Source: Phanerodontia chrysosporium (taxonomy: Eukaryota > Basidiomycota > Agaricomycetes > Polyporales > Phanerochaetaceae). Taken from it: 64,000 nucleotides of DNA. This document shows positions 33,521 through 44,379 of the stretch, piece by piece (the stretch's first letter is position 1; every line of letters begins with the position of its first letter). The notes beneath the pieces were generated by a model. The model did no database searches. It was given only the letters and a program-made list of their open reading frames with translations, and had not been told where the DNA came from. A program made the position numbers and the translations under genes. The stretch covers positions 372,001-436,000 of the forward strand of contig MJGA01000017.1 in the NCBI GenBank assembly GCA_001910725.1. The letters run 5' to 3'.

Positions 33521-35553
33521 CTACACGGATACGATAGACTCCCGCTTTCTGAACAGAACTCGGGCATTAGGGTCTGGCGAGATTCCCATCGCAGCATAGA
33601 TGTTCTCCGGGCGGACGCCCTCCTTCTCGAACTTCACGTCGTAGTTGACTACGACATAGGCCATCATCGCCTTGAGCTCGTTCGCCGCGAAGAAGCGTCC
33701 CGGGCTGCGCAGCGCGTTAGCCTTCTGATTCATCTAGACAACCACAAGCCACGAGTGCAGGCGTACCAGGCATGCTTCCCGTGACCGAAAGACACATAAT
33801 CGGGGGACGTCGTGACGAACTGATGCTTGACAGCGGACATGTCCTGCTCCTTTTCGCGGTAGTAGCGGAAAGGATCGAACACGGTTGGGTTCTTGTAATT
33901 GTCATCGTCGAAGTGGGTTGCAACCGTGGGCGTAACGAGCACAGTGCCCTTCGGGATGAACGTGCCGTCGGAGAGCGTCAAGGGCTTCAGGGCCTTCCGC
34001 TTGACGGAGACTACAGGGACGGACGGGGTGTCAATGCGGTTGCGACAGGAGAGGGACAAGTCTACCTGAGTTGATGCCGTTGTATCGCTGGCTCTCGCGC
34101 ATGAAACTGTCGAGCTTCCACATTTTTCCAATCGCAGCTTTTGACCAGCCTTCCTCGCTGACAATCGTCTCGATCTCCTCCCTGAGCGGAGCGATAAACT
34201 CCGGGTTCGCAGCCAGGTGGTATAATGCGTGTGTGAAGCTCTGGCAGATTTCTGAGTGGGAAAGCAAATTACATGTGCCGAGTTACTCACGCTGGACGAT
34301 GTGTGAATCGCGGCGAAGTTGACCAGAAGAACCGTCCTAACGACTTCGAAGACCGACTGATTGCGGGCACGAACTTCATCTATGATCCATTGCAGCATAT
34401 CATCCTGCAATCGCGTGTTAATAAAATACTCATAGCCTGGAGATAACATTGCATTCACCGGCTTCTCGGACGAGTCGTCGCCAAACTTTTCCGCCAGCGC
34501 CATACGTTGTTCTATGAGAGGACCGAGGTATTTCAGGCCCTCGTTAATCCGCCCGTCAATGTTAGTAAGTATTTTTGCCGCAATGCCCTTCAACGCAGGG
34601 GGGAATAGCAATAGGGCGTATCTTCCCTTGGCTACGTCGACAGTGAAATTGATCACGAGGTTCAGGTATTCGGGGTGGCGACCTTCCAATCAAGCATGAA
34701 GAGAGACATGGACTGTAGACAAGCAAATACTTACAAATAGGGAGGCCTGCGAAGATGCGGTTGCTGGTCCGAGCCACGACAGATCTTGCCACCTTGATCG
34801 CATGGACCGGGACCCATTCTGCAACCCGCTGCTGAGCACGACTCTTGCGGAGAAGCAGAACGCCTACCTCCGTCACATGCGGGTATGAGCTCCTGAAACG
34901 CGATAGAGACCTCGTCAAAGACGTCAGAGAACATCGGAGCAAGGTTCTTAGTCAAGTGCGTCCGGATGATAGGAACGTGGAACGGGTCGTCGATAACTTG
35001 GCGGCCAAACATGTGTTCAGTCCCGCTGAGCTGAGCCCAAGTTAGTGCCGCGTAGATATTCTCGGGTGGTGATAGGAGACATACATCACTAGCACCTTTG
35101 ATGAAAGACACGGCGTCGTCTGGCAGTCGCTGTAGTTCGTCTACGAGCTTCTTCCCTGTCAACACGACCACCCAGCGGTCAGGCATGGCAACCTTGAACG
35201 GCTTGCCCTTGTGCTACGCGATCGGGATTAGTTGTCTTGCCGAGACGTGCAGTCTCAGAGAGCGTACCTTGTCGTAGCCGCGCTGCAGAATGCCTGTGGC
35301 ATCTCGAAGATACGCGCGTGCAGCCTTGTAAGACAGCAAAGGGAAGGAGGGACCGCCTTCCGTGGGAATGTGTCGAAGCTGCGAGGCTTGTTCAGACCGA
35401 GGTCCCAATGAAAATAGAGAGGCAACATACACTAGCAGGGCTGAAGAGACTATACAGAAACATAACGAGGGGCACGCTGTACGCCATGTACACGAGGAGC
35501 GTCCCCATGTCGCCGTGAGCGACGACAGCGTCGTAAACTTGATGTAGCGACAT
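33521..35553 (-). CDS. Cytochrome P450 B (ent-kaurene-oxidase-like)
   Basis: Intact membrane-anchored P450, 516 aa. Exons (minus): 35553-35431, 35378-35268, 35213-35085, 35030-34868, 34818-34735, 34682-34459, 34404-34291, 34240-34066, 34010-33767 and 33704-33521. The order is an N-terminal helix, LRHIPTEGGPSFPLL, the C-helix region VPVHAIKVARSVVARTSNR, the I-helix region NFAAIHTSSSSFTHALYHL, ExxR as FMRESQRYNG, FDPFRY and the heme motif FGHGKHACPGRFFAANELK. It shares every intron position with P450 A, so the two arose by tandem duplication. It probably oxidises a hydrophobic compound such as a terpenoid or a plant extractive, but the substrate cannot be inferred. It is the best copy in the window for judging the defects in the others. 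Confidence 0.92.
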
Positions 35554-35618
35554 GCTTGTGCGGTGAAGTGAATGGTGGTTGAGATTCGTGGTGAATCGCA
35601 GTCCACGAGTCCGGAGCC

Positions 35619-35626
35619 CATATATG
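35619..35626 (-). promoter_or_regulatory. TATA box of P450 B
   Basis: CATATATG, which reads the same on both strands, lies about 66 bases upstream of the start codon. Confidence 0.5.
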
Positions 35627-36783
35627 GCCCAGAGGACGCACAGACCGCGTCTCCCATTGACAAGTCGCGGCTTATGGCTCCTAAACCCCAGCGAAGAGCT
35701 GCAATGCTTCCGCGAAGCTTGGATCCAATCCGTTGCCCTCGACGGCGCGAGGCGGCACTACACTGTATGAGAGGGCGTCTCGCGCGCGCCGGTCGTGCTA
35801 GCAAGAAAGGGACACCGACCTTACACGAGTGGCTTAGGCTCATGCCGGCGCCCCGAGAAGCCCCAGGAGTAATACGAGAGCGCGTCATTGGCCCGGGTGG
35901 GAGGGATACACGCACATGGGACGGCTGTGGGAACCGCCAATCAGGACGATCGTCGCGGATGCATGACCTCCGGGTGTACTTACACGCATACATGCGGCTA
36001 GATGCTACATTTATACCAGGATGCGACGCTGCTACACACGGTCCGTTTCTGGAGTCTGGCCTGCACCGGTGGCACTCCCGGAGCTCAAGCAGGGCATAGT
36101 TTGCTACTTTCCGCAGAGCAGCGTCGGTGTAGCGCTTCAACACAAGTTCTTCTGCTACTCTCAAATGAGTAACATAAACTTAGGCGACAGACAGACGGCG
36201 TACTTCGTCAAACGAGGTTCGAAGACTCGGTCGGCAGCAAAGACCTGGGTTCTTCAACTTAACCTCAGGAGCCCCAGTGTGACAACTGCGCCATTACGGT
36301 CGAGTCATTGCTCGACAAACTCTGTGCGAGTGCACGTGTACTCTCTGGCACGCGTGTAAAGAGAACTGAGAGACGAAGTGATGAGGGAGTAAGCCACGTT
36401 AGAGGAAGTTCCGAACTGAAGCTGGGATTGGCCGCCATCAGGCGGGAATGATGCCATCAAACCTGATCACCACCGCCCACGACACCCATGTTGCAACTCC
36501 ACGGCAGCTGCACTGAGCTGCACCGAAAAGGCCTCCTGCTGGCGAAACACTGGACGTCATGCGGTAATCTCGTACGTACACTGGGTCCTGCAACGTGACC
36601 GGGGCATTCATCCGGACTCCGCACACGTGTGGATATTATGGCATAACGAGGTCCGAGACCATATAGACATTCACAAATACAATACAGCTAGAGACGAGAA
36701 AGACACCGGACGGCGGAAGAATAAAAGTTCAATTCTCGAGGACGCTCTTGAATGGAACCGGGAACCGGCACGTGCTGAGTTAC
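35627..36783. other. Intergenic region upstream of P450 B, downstream of histone H3
   Basis: About 1.15 kb. It holds the P450 B promoter, including CCAATCAGGA at 35937-35946, the same ten bases as in both MFS promoters. No exon is recognised; short open frames on both strands lack motifs. Confidence 0.4.
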
Positions 36784-37512
36784 TTAAGCACGCTCACCGC
36801 GCAGACGACGAGCGAGGGCCTATATGCGATGATCAGTAAGCGGCGCAGGAGCAGCAACAAACAATACACACCAAGTCCTTGGGCTGGATGGTTACACGCT
36901 TGGCGTGGATGGCAGCAAGGTTAGTGTCCTCGAAGAGGGAGACGAGGTACGCCTCAGCGGCCTCCTGGAGGGCCATGACGGCGGAGGACTGGAAACGGAG
37001 ATCCGTCTGCACGAGGCAAATGTCAGCACGAGGCACGAGCGTTGCGTAGCAGCACAGCGCACCTTGAAGTCCTGGGCGATCTCACGAACGAGACGCTGGA
37101 AGGGGAGCTTGCGGATGAGCAGCTCCGTCGACTTCTGGTAGCGACGAATTTCACGGAGGGCGACGGTACCGGGCCTGAAGCGGTGGGGCTTCTTCACACC
37201 ACCAGTTGCAGCCTGCAGAGAAGGAAAACGGGAGGCATTAGCGTCACCGCGGCGGTGCTGCGGACGACAACGAGGCAACGTACGGCGGTGGCGGCGGTCT
37301 TGCGCGCGGCCTTGGTAGCGAGCTGCTTACGGGGGGCCTTGCCTATACGAGTGATTCGACGGTGAGTATCGAGGGCGGCAGCGCGAGCGGCGTCGCCAAC
37401 GCACCTCCGGTGGACTTGCGTGCGGTTTGCTGGGGGTGGAGATAAGGGTGTCAGCGTCGTCGTCGGCGTTGGCGGGCCACATAGACACTCAACGCACCTT
37501 AGTACGGGCCAT
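36784..37512 (-). CDS. Histone H3
   Basis: Core nucleosome histone. Exons (minus): 37512-37498, 37429-37405, 37342-37284, 37212-37063, 37006-36872 and 36819-36784; 139 codons plus stop, frame intact. The tail starts [20 protein letters not shown], and the body has [18 protein letters not shown], the alpha-2 helix and [10 protein letters not shown] at the end. Between Lys27 and the GGVKK of the Lys36 region it reads TAATAAAT, three residues more than the canonical 135-residue mature H3. No alternative splice choice removes nine bases while keeping GT-AG, so the insertion follows from the sequence. The third intron sits exactly inside the insertion. Five introns and H3.3-like Ala/Val positions around residues 87-90 suggest a replacement-type, polyadenylated H3. 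No other histone gene lies within the window. Confidence 0.93.
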
Positions 37513-38923
37513 ATCGACTAGATTGAGGTGTTAGAAGAGGTGGATGGGCGTGCGAGTGGCGGGCAACGGCCTGGAGTCGTCGGGAAGATGAGTGTTGGCG
37601 GTGAGGAGGCGGTTGCGGGGGGTTGGGGCCTCTCCCGTCTGACTGTCGCCTTTTCCTGCACTCTCCGATGGCTCCTTTCCCACGCTGAAACAAACTCTTT
37701 TATGACCCCGCAAAGCCAGAACTTCCGCTCGCAGGTCGAATGCTTTGTTCTACAGTTTTCTGGCCTTCCTCCGCCCCGAGAACGTCTACGAGCATTTTTC
37801 CGAGGACCATCTGTGCCATTTCGACATTTTCCACAGCATGCCCAGCGTGTGCGAGTAGAGGATACGGCACAGTAGCGAGAATAAGAGAGAACGACGAAGC
37901 AGTGCTTCAGAGCGCTTCCTGACTACGCGCGCTTATTGTGTGCGCACGGGCCATCACTTGAGGGAGAGACCTGTTGCACACAACTGTGGCGCAAGGAGAT
38001 GCTTCAGCACACCATGCTCGACATAAATCTGTTTTACGCTCTAAAGTACTGGCAAATTTACTCATGAAAAACCGTCCCAACTGCAGAGAACGGAATTTAG
38101 GAGCTTGCATGTCGCGCGGGACACAGACTTCTTCTGCTGGACGGCTCGTCCAAGGTTCGCAAGTTCCAACTTGAAAGCAAGCCTCACAGCTACACTTTCA
38201 GCTGTCTCTATGCAACACACATCCTGGCTACAGTATGGCCGCCTTCAGCATGTGCTGCCACGCTGTTGAGATCTCGTACGTCTCTCACACGTTTTGTGAG
38301 AGTAGCGCAGGCCAACACGCTGACAACCTAGGCCTCAAACCAATTCAGGCTTTGTCTATGTATCTGCGTTGCTCATGGACAAACGCGAGCCTAGACACAG
38401 CGCCCATCGCGATCGCGGGCGCGCGCCGTCTCTAATGGGGCACGACCGACACAGCAGCCCGCAGCGGCAAGCGGCCAGCATGCTGTGCGTTGATCTGCCA
38501 ATGGAGCCCCCTGGCCCTCGCGAGGATCAGGACCCAATGGTCTGTGCCCGCCGCACGCTCGTCATATCTGACGAAGTTGTAGGTCCTGTTGGGGATGTCT
38601 CCAGCTGAAATCGGCGAACCTACGTCCCGGCGTTCAGGCAGCCCTTTCGCCCGCGATCCTGTTCTCCGCCCTGCCTTCCCCTGTATCTCCTCGCGCATCC
38701 TGAATCGCAGCACGACAGATCGGCTCTCTGGCATTCATGCTCCCGGTGCGAGGTTCTGCTTGGCGATTGATCAGTGCTCCTCGTCGTCAGGAATGACGAA
38801 ACTTTTACAGGAGTTGGACGGTCACGACAGACGGTGGTACAAGTGTATTACGCCGAGATGCAAGATTACAGGTCCTGGTGACAGTCCAGCATGTTGATTA
38901 GTGAGTTAACAGACGATAATATT
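37513..38923. other. Intergenic region, histone H3 / methyltransferase
   Basis: About 1.4 kb. The H3 promoter lies at 37513-37700, with a TATA-like CATAAAAG on the minus strand near 37698. The remainder has no exon or repeat that I recognise. Confidence 0.4.
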
Positions 38924-40100
38924 TTACGGAGCCCATCCAATCCTGAAGAGCGTATACCCACTCTCGTCCGCCCTTCCGATTCCCCCATGCTTCGCGATGC
39001 TCTCCCTCCCAAGAATAGCAAGCTCCCCAGTCTTCACTCCAGCACCGCTTGGGAAGATCGCCTCAACGGTGCTGCCCATGCCTTCATGACGGCCGGTCGA
39101 GCGCACCGGAATGATCAACCAGAACACTCCTTCAGGGCGGAGCAGCCGCTCTGCACATCCCTTGATCCAGCGCGCGTGCTCGGGGTGGTAGATGACGTCC
39201 GCAGCTAGGATAATATCGAACGGCGCGTCAAGCGGCGCTGCATACTGCGGGTGCTGCCAGTCCAGCGCGTGCACACCCACGCGCGGCGCGCCACTGGGGC
39301 CGCCGAGGAAGTTCTTCGCGACGTTCGCCTGCAAGTTCGCGAGGACAGACGGGTGGTAGTCGGTCGCCACGACCTCGGCGTCGCGGCAGAGCTTCGCGGC
39401 GGCGAGGCTTAGAAGGCCCGTGCCGGCGCCGAGCTCGAGGATGCGGAGGGCGCCCGGGATGAGTCCGAACGATGCGGGCGCCGCGCACATGCGCTCAGCG
39501 AAGACGATGGCGCTGCCCCAGCTCTGGAGGCCGACGGAGGTGTGGTCCGTGTTCGAGAGCGGCGCGTCGTTGAGCTCGACGTGCACGGGTCCTGCTGGGC
39601 CTGCAAACGAGAAGGTGCGCGTGAGCCCAGCTTCGGGTGTATCGTCCTCTTCGTCCTCGTCTCGCGCCGGACATCGACGCGAGCAGCGTGGCGGCAGCAT
39701 CGACGAGCGCGGTGCGTGCATCTTCCTCCTCTTGCAAGGCATACACCCATGTGTCAGACCGCGCAGCGAAGGCAGTAAGCCATCGTACTGCAAAGTCCCG
39801 CTCGAAAGGGTCCTCGCGCAGCGCGTCTACATCAAGCGCGTCTTCGTCCTCTGGTGCGGCGTCTGCGAGCTCCGAATCTTCTTCGGCGGAAGCATAACCG
39901 GAATCTGGCACAGAGGTATCATGGATGAGGTGCCTCGGAAGCGCCTTGGCTGGTTCAGGGAGAGACGGAAGAGAGCTGGGGGTGTAGATTGCGCGGAGGT
40001 TCTGAAGAGCGTCTTCGATATCGTTCGTAGAATACCGAGAGAGCCTGGCCAGCGATGGGAGGCTGGATGTCGGGGAAGTTGGCTTGGAAATGATAGACAT
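38924..40100 (-). CDS. Family-16 seven-beta-strand protein methyltransferase (EFM/FAM86-like)
   Basis: S-adenosylmethionine-dependent methyltransferase of the family that modifies lysines on elongation factors. It is intronless in this reading, about 392 aa. The first ~170 residues are a helical, acidic leader. The SAM-binding core begins with GLQSWGSAIVFAER, motif I LRILELGAGTGLLSLAAA, a post-I ATDYHPSVL acid loop, and motif IV IILAADVIYHPEHARW, ending FRIGWAP. The frame changes once near 39659-39672. Putting back one G in each of two GG pairs turns the local sequence into a run of Glu/Asp leading directly into TPEAGLTRTFSF, and the total then closes to whole codons. I cannot assign the target protein. 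The choice among EFM2, EFM3 and related members is open. Confidence 0.75.
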
Positions 40101-40487
40101 GGTATAGTCTATAAATGTGTCTAGCGGTCTAGAGATTGCGTTTCTATGAGCAAATGAAGCGATGATGGGTCTAGAGGGTATCTTCTAGGGCTGAAAGCAG
40201 CGAGTCGAGAGCGAGAGATGCGGTGGTGAGGGTAACAGCTAGCTACCCTCAGTAATTATAACAAGAGGAGAGGCATCTTGGGGATGCAGCAGGCAGAGGG
40301 TGAGGAGATTGAGGTCAAGAGGAAGGTCAGAGAAAACGATGACACCGCCCGCTCGCCAAAAAATCCGGGGTCGGCCTTTGCCGACGCACGTGGTAAGGAT
40401 CGAGATCCGATCTTGCGCATGGCGTTTCGGTCCGTCTTTGGCTTGCTTTGGACCATCCATCCCCTCCTAGCCCCCGCTTCACCCACC
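40101..40487. other. Divergent promoter region, methyltransferase / GON7-like gene
   Basis: About 390 bases between two divergent start codons. No exon is seen. An in-frame ATG at 40278 would extend the GON7-like protein by about 70 residues, but the added sequence has no family resemblance. Confidence 0.4.
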
Positions 40488-40769
40488 ATGAGCCGGACGC
40501 TCACGATAACGTACGACCTGAACGTACCAGAAGGGACTATGTCCCCGTCTCTTGATAAGTCGCGGACGCTGCAGTTCCCGGTGGCTGAGAAGGCCGACCT
40601 CAAAGCGTATTATGCGGAGCTCAGGGAGAACATTGAGCGCGCCAGGAACGCCGTCGGCGAAGAGTTGACTGTGTGGAGAGATGCGGTAGGGAACCGGGAG
40701 CAAGCAAAGGAACCGAAGTCAGCGAGTAAAGATGGAGACGAGGAAGAGGAAGAGGAAGAGGAGGCGTGA
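40488..40769 (+). CDS. EKC/KEOPS complex subunit GON7-like
   Basis: Small single-exon protein of 93 aa. It reads as fungal GON7: an N-terminal strand segment TITYDLNVPEG, a hinge FPVAEKADLKAYYAELR, a long helix IERARNAVGEELTVWRDAV and an acidic tail of Glu. KEOPS makes the universal t6A modification of ANN-decoding tRNAs, and GON7 stabilises the complex on Pcc1. The call rests on length, order of elements and the acidic tail, not on a catalytic motif, so it is moderately sure. The start at 40488 is chosen because the conserved part begins at residue 4. Confidence 0.65.
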   Translation: MSRTLTITYDLNVPEGTMSPSLDKSRTLQFPVAEKADLKAYYAELRENIERARNAVGEELTVWRDAVGNREQAKEPKSASKDGDEEEEEEEEA

Positions 40770-41300
40770 AGTCACACATTCGCACCGGTGCGCCTGGACG
40801 CTAGCAATGAAGCTCACTGCATATTGAAAACTTCCCAGGATTCTCCAATCAGTCATACGAACTAGAGCAACTTTTCGTAGCAGCCTTGCCATCATCTGCG
40901 TGGCCACTGTGGCCATTTCGCGTCCCGCTCTCGTGCGAGCACCTGCTGCATCTTCTTATGTGCAACAAATCCCCCGAACTAAGCCTAGCACCTTACGGCC
41001 CGAATTAGTCCAATCTTCTTTACTACGCCCCTCGCAGACCGATCGCCCGTACTGTTTCGAGTAAGCCCACCATGTTATCATGTGCCAATACATATGATGA
41101 TTCGGTGACGGAGTTTTGGCGTGGTCGTACTCATCATGAAGTCCATATTCCCAGGATTCAGACATGTAGGGGATGAGAGTCCTCGCATAACATAACGATG
41201 TGACATAAACTAGCCTAGGTGTTCGTCAAAGTGATGCCTCAAAGCACTGCCTGGTTCGTCAGTAGGTCCACGGTGCCGACAAGCAATTCACACCATGAAC
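40770..41300. other. Intergenic region downstream of the GON7-like gene
   Basis: About 530 bases, AT-richer than its surroundings, with no exon recognised. It probably contains the 3' end of the GON7-like gene and perhaps that of the unrecognised minus-strand segments that follow. Confidence 0.35.
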
Positions 41301-41304
41301 GCGC

Positions 41305-41710
41305 CCTAGGTAAAAGCGCAGGTGGTGTGAACTGCATTAATCGAGAACTGCGGCAGGTTGCTGGCGTGGTGTTGTGTCTCGCAGACCGACACCCACATGT
41401 CCGCCTTGAGCTTCTTGCTGAGCTGTACGAAGTCTGCGACGGTCGCTGCGGCAATCTTGTCGTTGCGCTCGGGTGCTTGACATGCAGGTCAGTCAGCTTA
41501 CCAGTGGCGCGTTCTTGCAGAACCGCGTCCAGCTGAGGAGGTCTACCTCACTAGATATTAGGTACGCCTGCATCGTGCAGAGCCTTAGTAAGTGTCGCCA
41601 TGAAGGCATATAGGCATGAGTCCTCCTTGAGAATCACAAGCATATTGAAGAGAGTGGTTGACCAGTCTCACGTATCGACACAGGGCTGTCATACTTAGCG
41701 GTCATGGTTT
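41305..41710 (-). other. Unrecognised minus-strand exon-like segments
   Basis: Three segments read like real protein on the minus strand: one with AFMATLTKALHDAGVPN (about 41553-41630), one reading EVDLLSWTRFCKNAPL (about 41505-41553) and one with VADFVQLSKKLKADMWVSVC followed by ETQHHASNLPQFSINA (about 41335-41470). Short GT-AG candidates separate them, but they do not close into one gene; an in-frame stop follows the first segment. The character is of a cytosolic alpha/beta enzyme, which is a guess. I do not recognise the family. The plus-strand frame over the same bases is R/C-rich and not credible. Confidence 0.4.
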
Positions 41711-41908
41711 TGGTGGAAGGCGTGCAAGGGTCCTGGGGTTTGAGGGTTCGGCGCCCGGACACCTGCTTGATGACCACCTTCACTTCGCAGCTCGTGCGTC
41801 ACCCTCACCAATCTCTCCCTGCGCATCTAGCGTGCGCGTATCAAAGCTAACGAAGCTGCTGCTGATCTCTAGTAACTCGTCAAACCATTCCTTACTTCGC
41901 TCTTTTTT

Positions 41909-42803
41909 ATGAAAATCCAGCTCCTGAGCGACCTCCACCTTGAGTGCGAGCGTGGCCAAACGCAGAGCCCGGAAAGGAATTTTACCACTATGAGCTCGCT
42001 GTGGCGGCAAAGCACCTTGCACTCCTCGGGGACATAGGTTGCACCTCTCAGGAGGAGCTCTTTGACTGGCTGCGTGCCCAGTTACCCAAATTTGACAAGA
42101 TCTTCTTCGTAGCAGGCAATCATGGTCAGTAAGCGCTGCACTGCAAAGCTCCTCGCTGATGCATGATGACTTGCAGAACCGTATCGTTCGAGTATCGTAC
42201 GTGAAGGGACCCAATCTAAACATTTCCGCATGATAACACGAGATACAGGCAGAATCGCACCACCGTCTGCGCGAATTCGAGGCCGAGTCGAAGGGCCGCT
42301 TCATCTTCCTCAACCAGACACGCTACGACCTCAGCCCGACAGTGACTATCTTGGGATGCACGCTCTGGGCCGCGCTTGACCAGAAGAATCTCGACATACT
42401 GTCCTGGGCACTGCAGGACTTCAAGCGCATCGAGGACTTTACACCCGAGGCGTTCGTCGCCGCCCATCGTGCCGATGTCGCCTGGCTCAATACGACCGTA
42501 GCGCAGCTCGCTCGAGAGGAACCGCACCGCCGAGTCGTGATTTTCACGCACCACGCACCCACAGTCGAGGGGACCAGTGATCCAAAGTTCGCGGGGCGCG
42601 AGAACCCGACCGCCTCGGCGTTTGCAAGCGAGCTGACGAGTGAGCCATGCTGGACGGCAGGAATTGTCACGCTGTGGGCGTTTGGACATACGCATTGGTC
42701 CTGCGATTTTGTTAGGGCCGGGGTCAGAGTGGTGTCTAACCAGCGAGGGTATCGCGAGGGCGGAGAGGGTTTCGACGCTGGCAAAGTCATTACTCTGGAC
42801 TGA
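41909..42803 (+). CDS. Calcineurin-like metallophosphoesterase
   Basis: Dinuclear-metal phosphoesterase of the Ser/Thr-phosphatase superfamily, 263 aa. Exons: 41909-42124, 42177-42196 (20 nt) and 42249-42803. All metal-site blocks are visible: SDLHLE near the start, LALLGDIG, VAGNHEP built across intron 1, VVIFTHHAP and WAFGHTHWSCDF. Exon 1 is one base short of phase. The expected reading through LHLEV needs GAGGTGCGA where the sequence has GAGTGCGA near 41942. Fungal proteins of this subgroup are widespread and mostly uncharacterised. Substrate and location are unknown. No signal peptide or membrane helix is seen. Confidence 0.85.
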
Positions 42804-43274
42804 CATGGTTATCTCATACATCGTGACGTCACTCTCTATCTACTTATACCGCGTCTCTTGGTTTCTTAGCATCCGTGAAACAGGATTTAGCATCCTTGAC
42901 GACGATCACCTTCCGCGGTCCCCGCATTCACTAGTTTGAATGTTTATCCATGCTGTGCCGTTCATTGAGGTTGCAGCACCTCCGTCTGCGTCGCGGATCA
43001 GAGCGATCGCCATGGTAGGTGCACTCGACGACAGAGACGGCGGAGAGGCTGTCTGCTGGCTTGACAGTGTCGACGCTGGCTGTTGAACGTGGCAGACAGG
43101 CGCAGCAGCGGGCGCTTTGGGGGACGCGTTTGGGCTCACGTGACATGCGCGGTTTCCACGTGGACGGACGCGATCGCGTTGATCAACGCGTTAAACGACG
43201 CGCAATAAAATCTAGGTTCAACTCCCGCCAGCATGCTCCCATCATTCCCCCGTCTCTCGTCCTGTGCGCCCACC
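42804..43274. other. Intergenic region, metallophosphoesterase / homeodomain gene
   Basis: About 470 bases with no exon. The last 50 bases before the homeodomain start are CT-rich, and an AATAAAAT element at 43204 could be its TATA-like signal. An in-frame ATG at 43233 would add 14 residues. Confidence 0.4.
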
Positions 43275-44379
43275 ATGGCCTGCCCAGAGCCCCCCAGGAG
43301 CCCCAGCTTCCTCTTCCGCACGTCCTCCGCGACCAGCGTTGGCTCCGCCGACACCCTCTCCAGCCTTGACGACGTGGCAGCCGACAGCGAGCTTCCCCGC
43401 CGCACCCGCAAGCGCTTTACAAGCACCCAGCTCATGATGCTCGAGCACCTTTACCACCAGACATCCCACCCGACACGCGAGCAGCGTGAAGCGTTGGCAA
43501 AGGAGGCTTCCATGTGTGTATTGTTTTCCCGTCGTCGACGCGCCCGTTGCTGACCGCCGCCTCGTGTTCGCGCAGTGAACTCCGGTCGGTCACGGTCTGG
43601 TTCCAGAACAAGCGACAAACCGAGCGCAAAGTTGCGCTGCACGCCAGCGCCGCAGGACCCGACGACCCGACGGCGTCCGCGCCGTTTCCCACGGGTCCCG
43701 ACGCCCGCAGCCGGCGTATCTCCCACCACCCCGCGCGCTCACCGACGCTCAGCGTCGCCTCTGCGGGCTCCTCGTCCAGCGCGCGTACCGTCCGCAACCA
43801 CATGCACCACCACCACCATCCGCACGCGCCGCGGCCCGCGTCGCTGAGCGCGTCCAAGCGGCCGTCGCTCGACGCCATCGCGACGCGCGCGGAGCGCCCG
43901 CAGCCACGCACGCCGCCGCGCCCGCGCACATACTCGATCCCGGATGACCCGCGCAGCCTGTACGAGCACATGCCGAGCAGCCCGCCGTCGCCGCTGAGCC
44001 CCGCCGCGGACTCGGACCGTGCGCTGCTCGCGTTCGGGCTGCGCCGGCGCGCGCGCGCGAAGCCGACGCTCGAGTGGGCGTGCGCGCGGCGCGCCTTAGT
44101 GGGCACAAGCACCGCGAGGACGACGACGCGGACGTCGACATGTTCGCGCTGGATGGCGTCGCGGGCGACACCGAGGACGAGATGGACCTCCCCCACGAGG
44201 CGCTCACGCCGAGCAGCAGCCTCGGCTCGCAGGCTGGTGTCTGGCGGAAAAGCGGCAACGTACGCCCTGTCGTACCCTTTGACGTCAACGCGACGCCAAA
44301 GCCTGCCGTCAAGACCGTTTCCGAGAACGACGTGATGGAGGCGGCGCTCGCGCTTTGCGGGCTCGGCGGAGCACGCTAG
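43275..44379 (+). CDS. Homeodomain transcription factor
   Basis: Nuclear DNA-binding regulator of about 347 aa. Exons are 43275-43513 and 43576-44379. The homeodomain covers residues ~42-103: RRTRKRFTSTQLMMLEHLYH, HPTREQREALAKEAS, then across the intron the recognition helix SVTVWFQNKRQTERK. The rest is low complexity: Ser/Pro, a His run (HHHHHPHAP) and acidic stretches, ending in ENDVMEAALALCGLGG. Exon 2 is one base short of phase. The break lies in a GC-alternating run near 44085-44095, after which the frame continues as LSGHKHREDDDADVD. It is not one of the two mating-type homeodomain genes in obvious arrangement, since no divergent partner is present. Homologous regulators in mushrooms affect fruiting and growth; the role here is inferred only from the class. 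Confidence 0.85.

Noticed and set aside
41219..41536. 105-codon plus-strand open frame
   Set aside because: Its opposite strand carries more protein-like segments, and the plus reading has no motif.
43275..44379. Homeodomain gene as a mating-type (HD1/HD2) locus
   Set aside because: There is a single gene with no divergent homeodomain partner and no neighbouring mitochondrial intermediate peptidase gene in the window.
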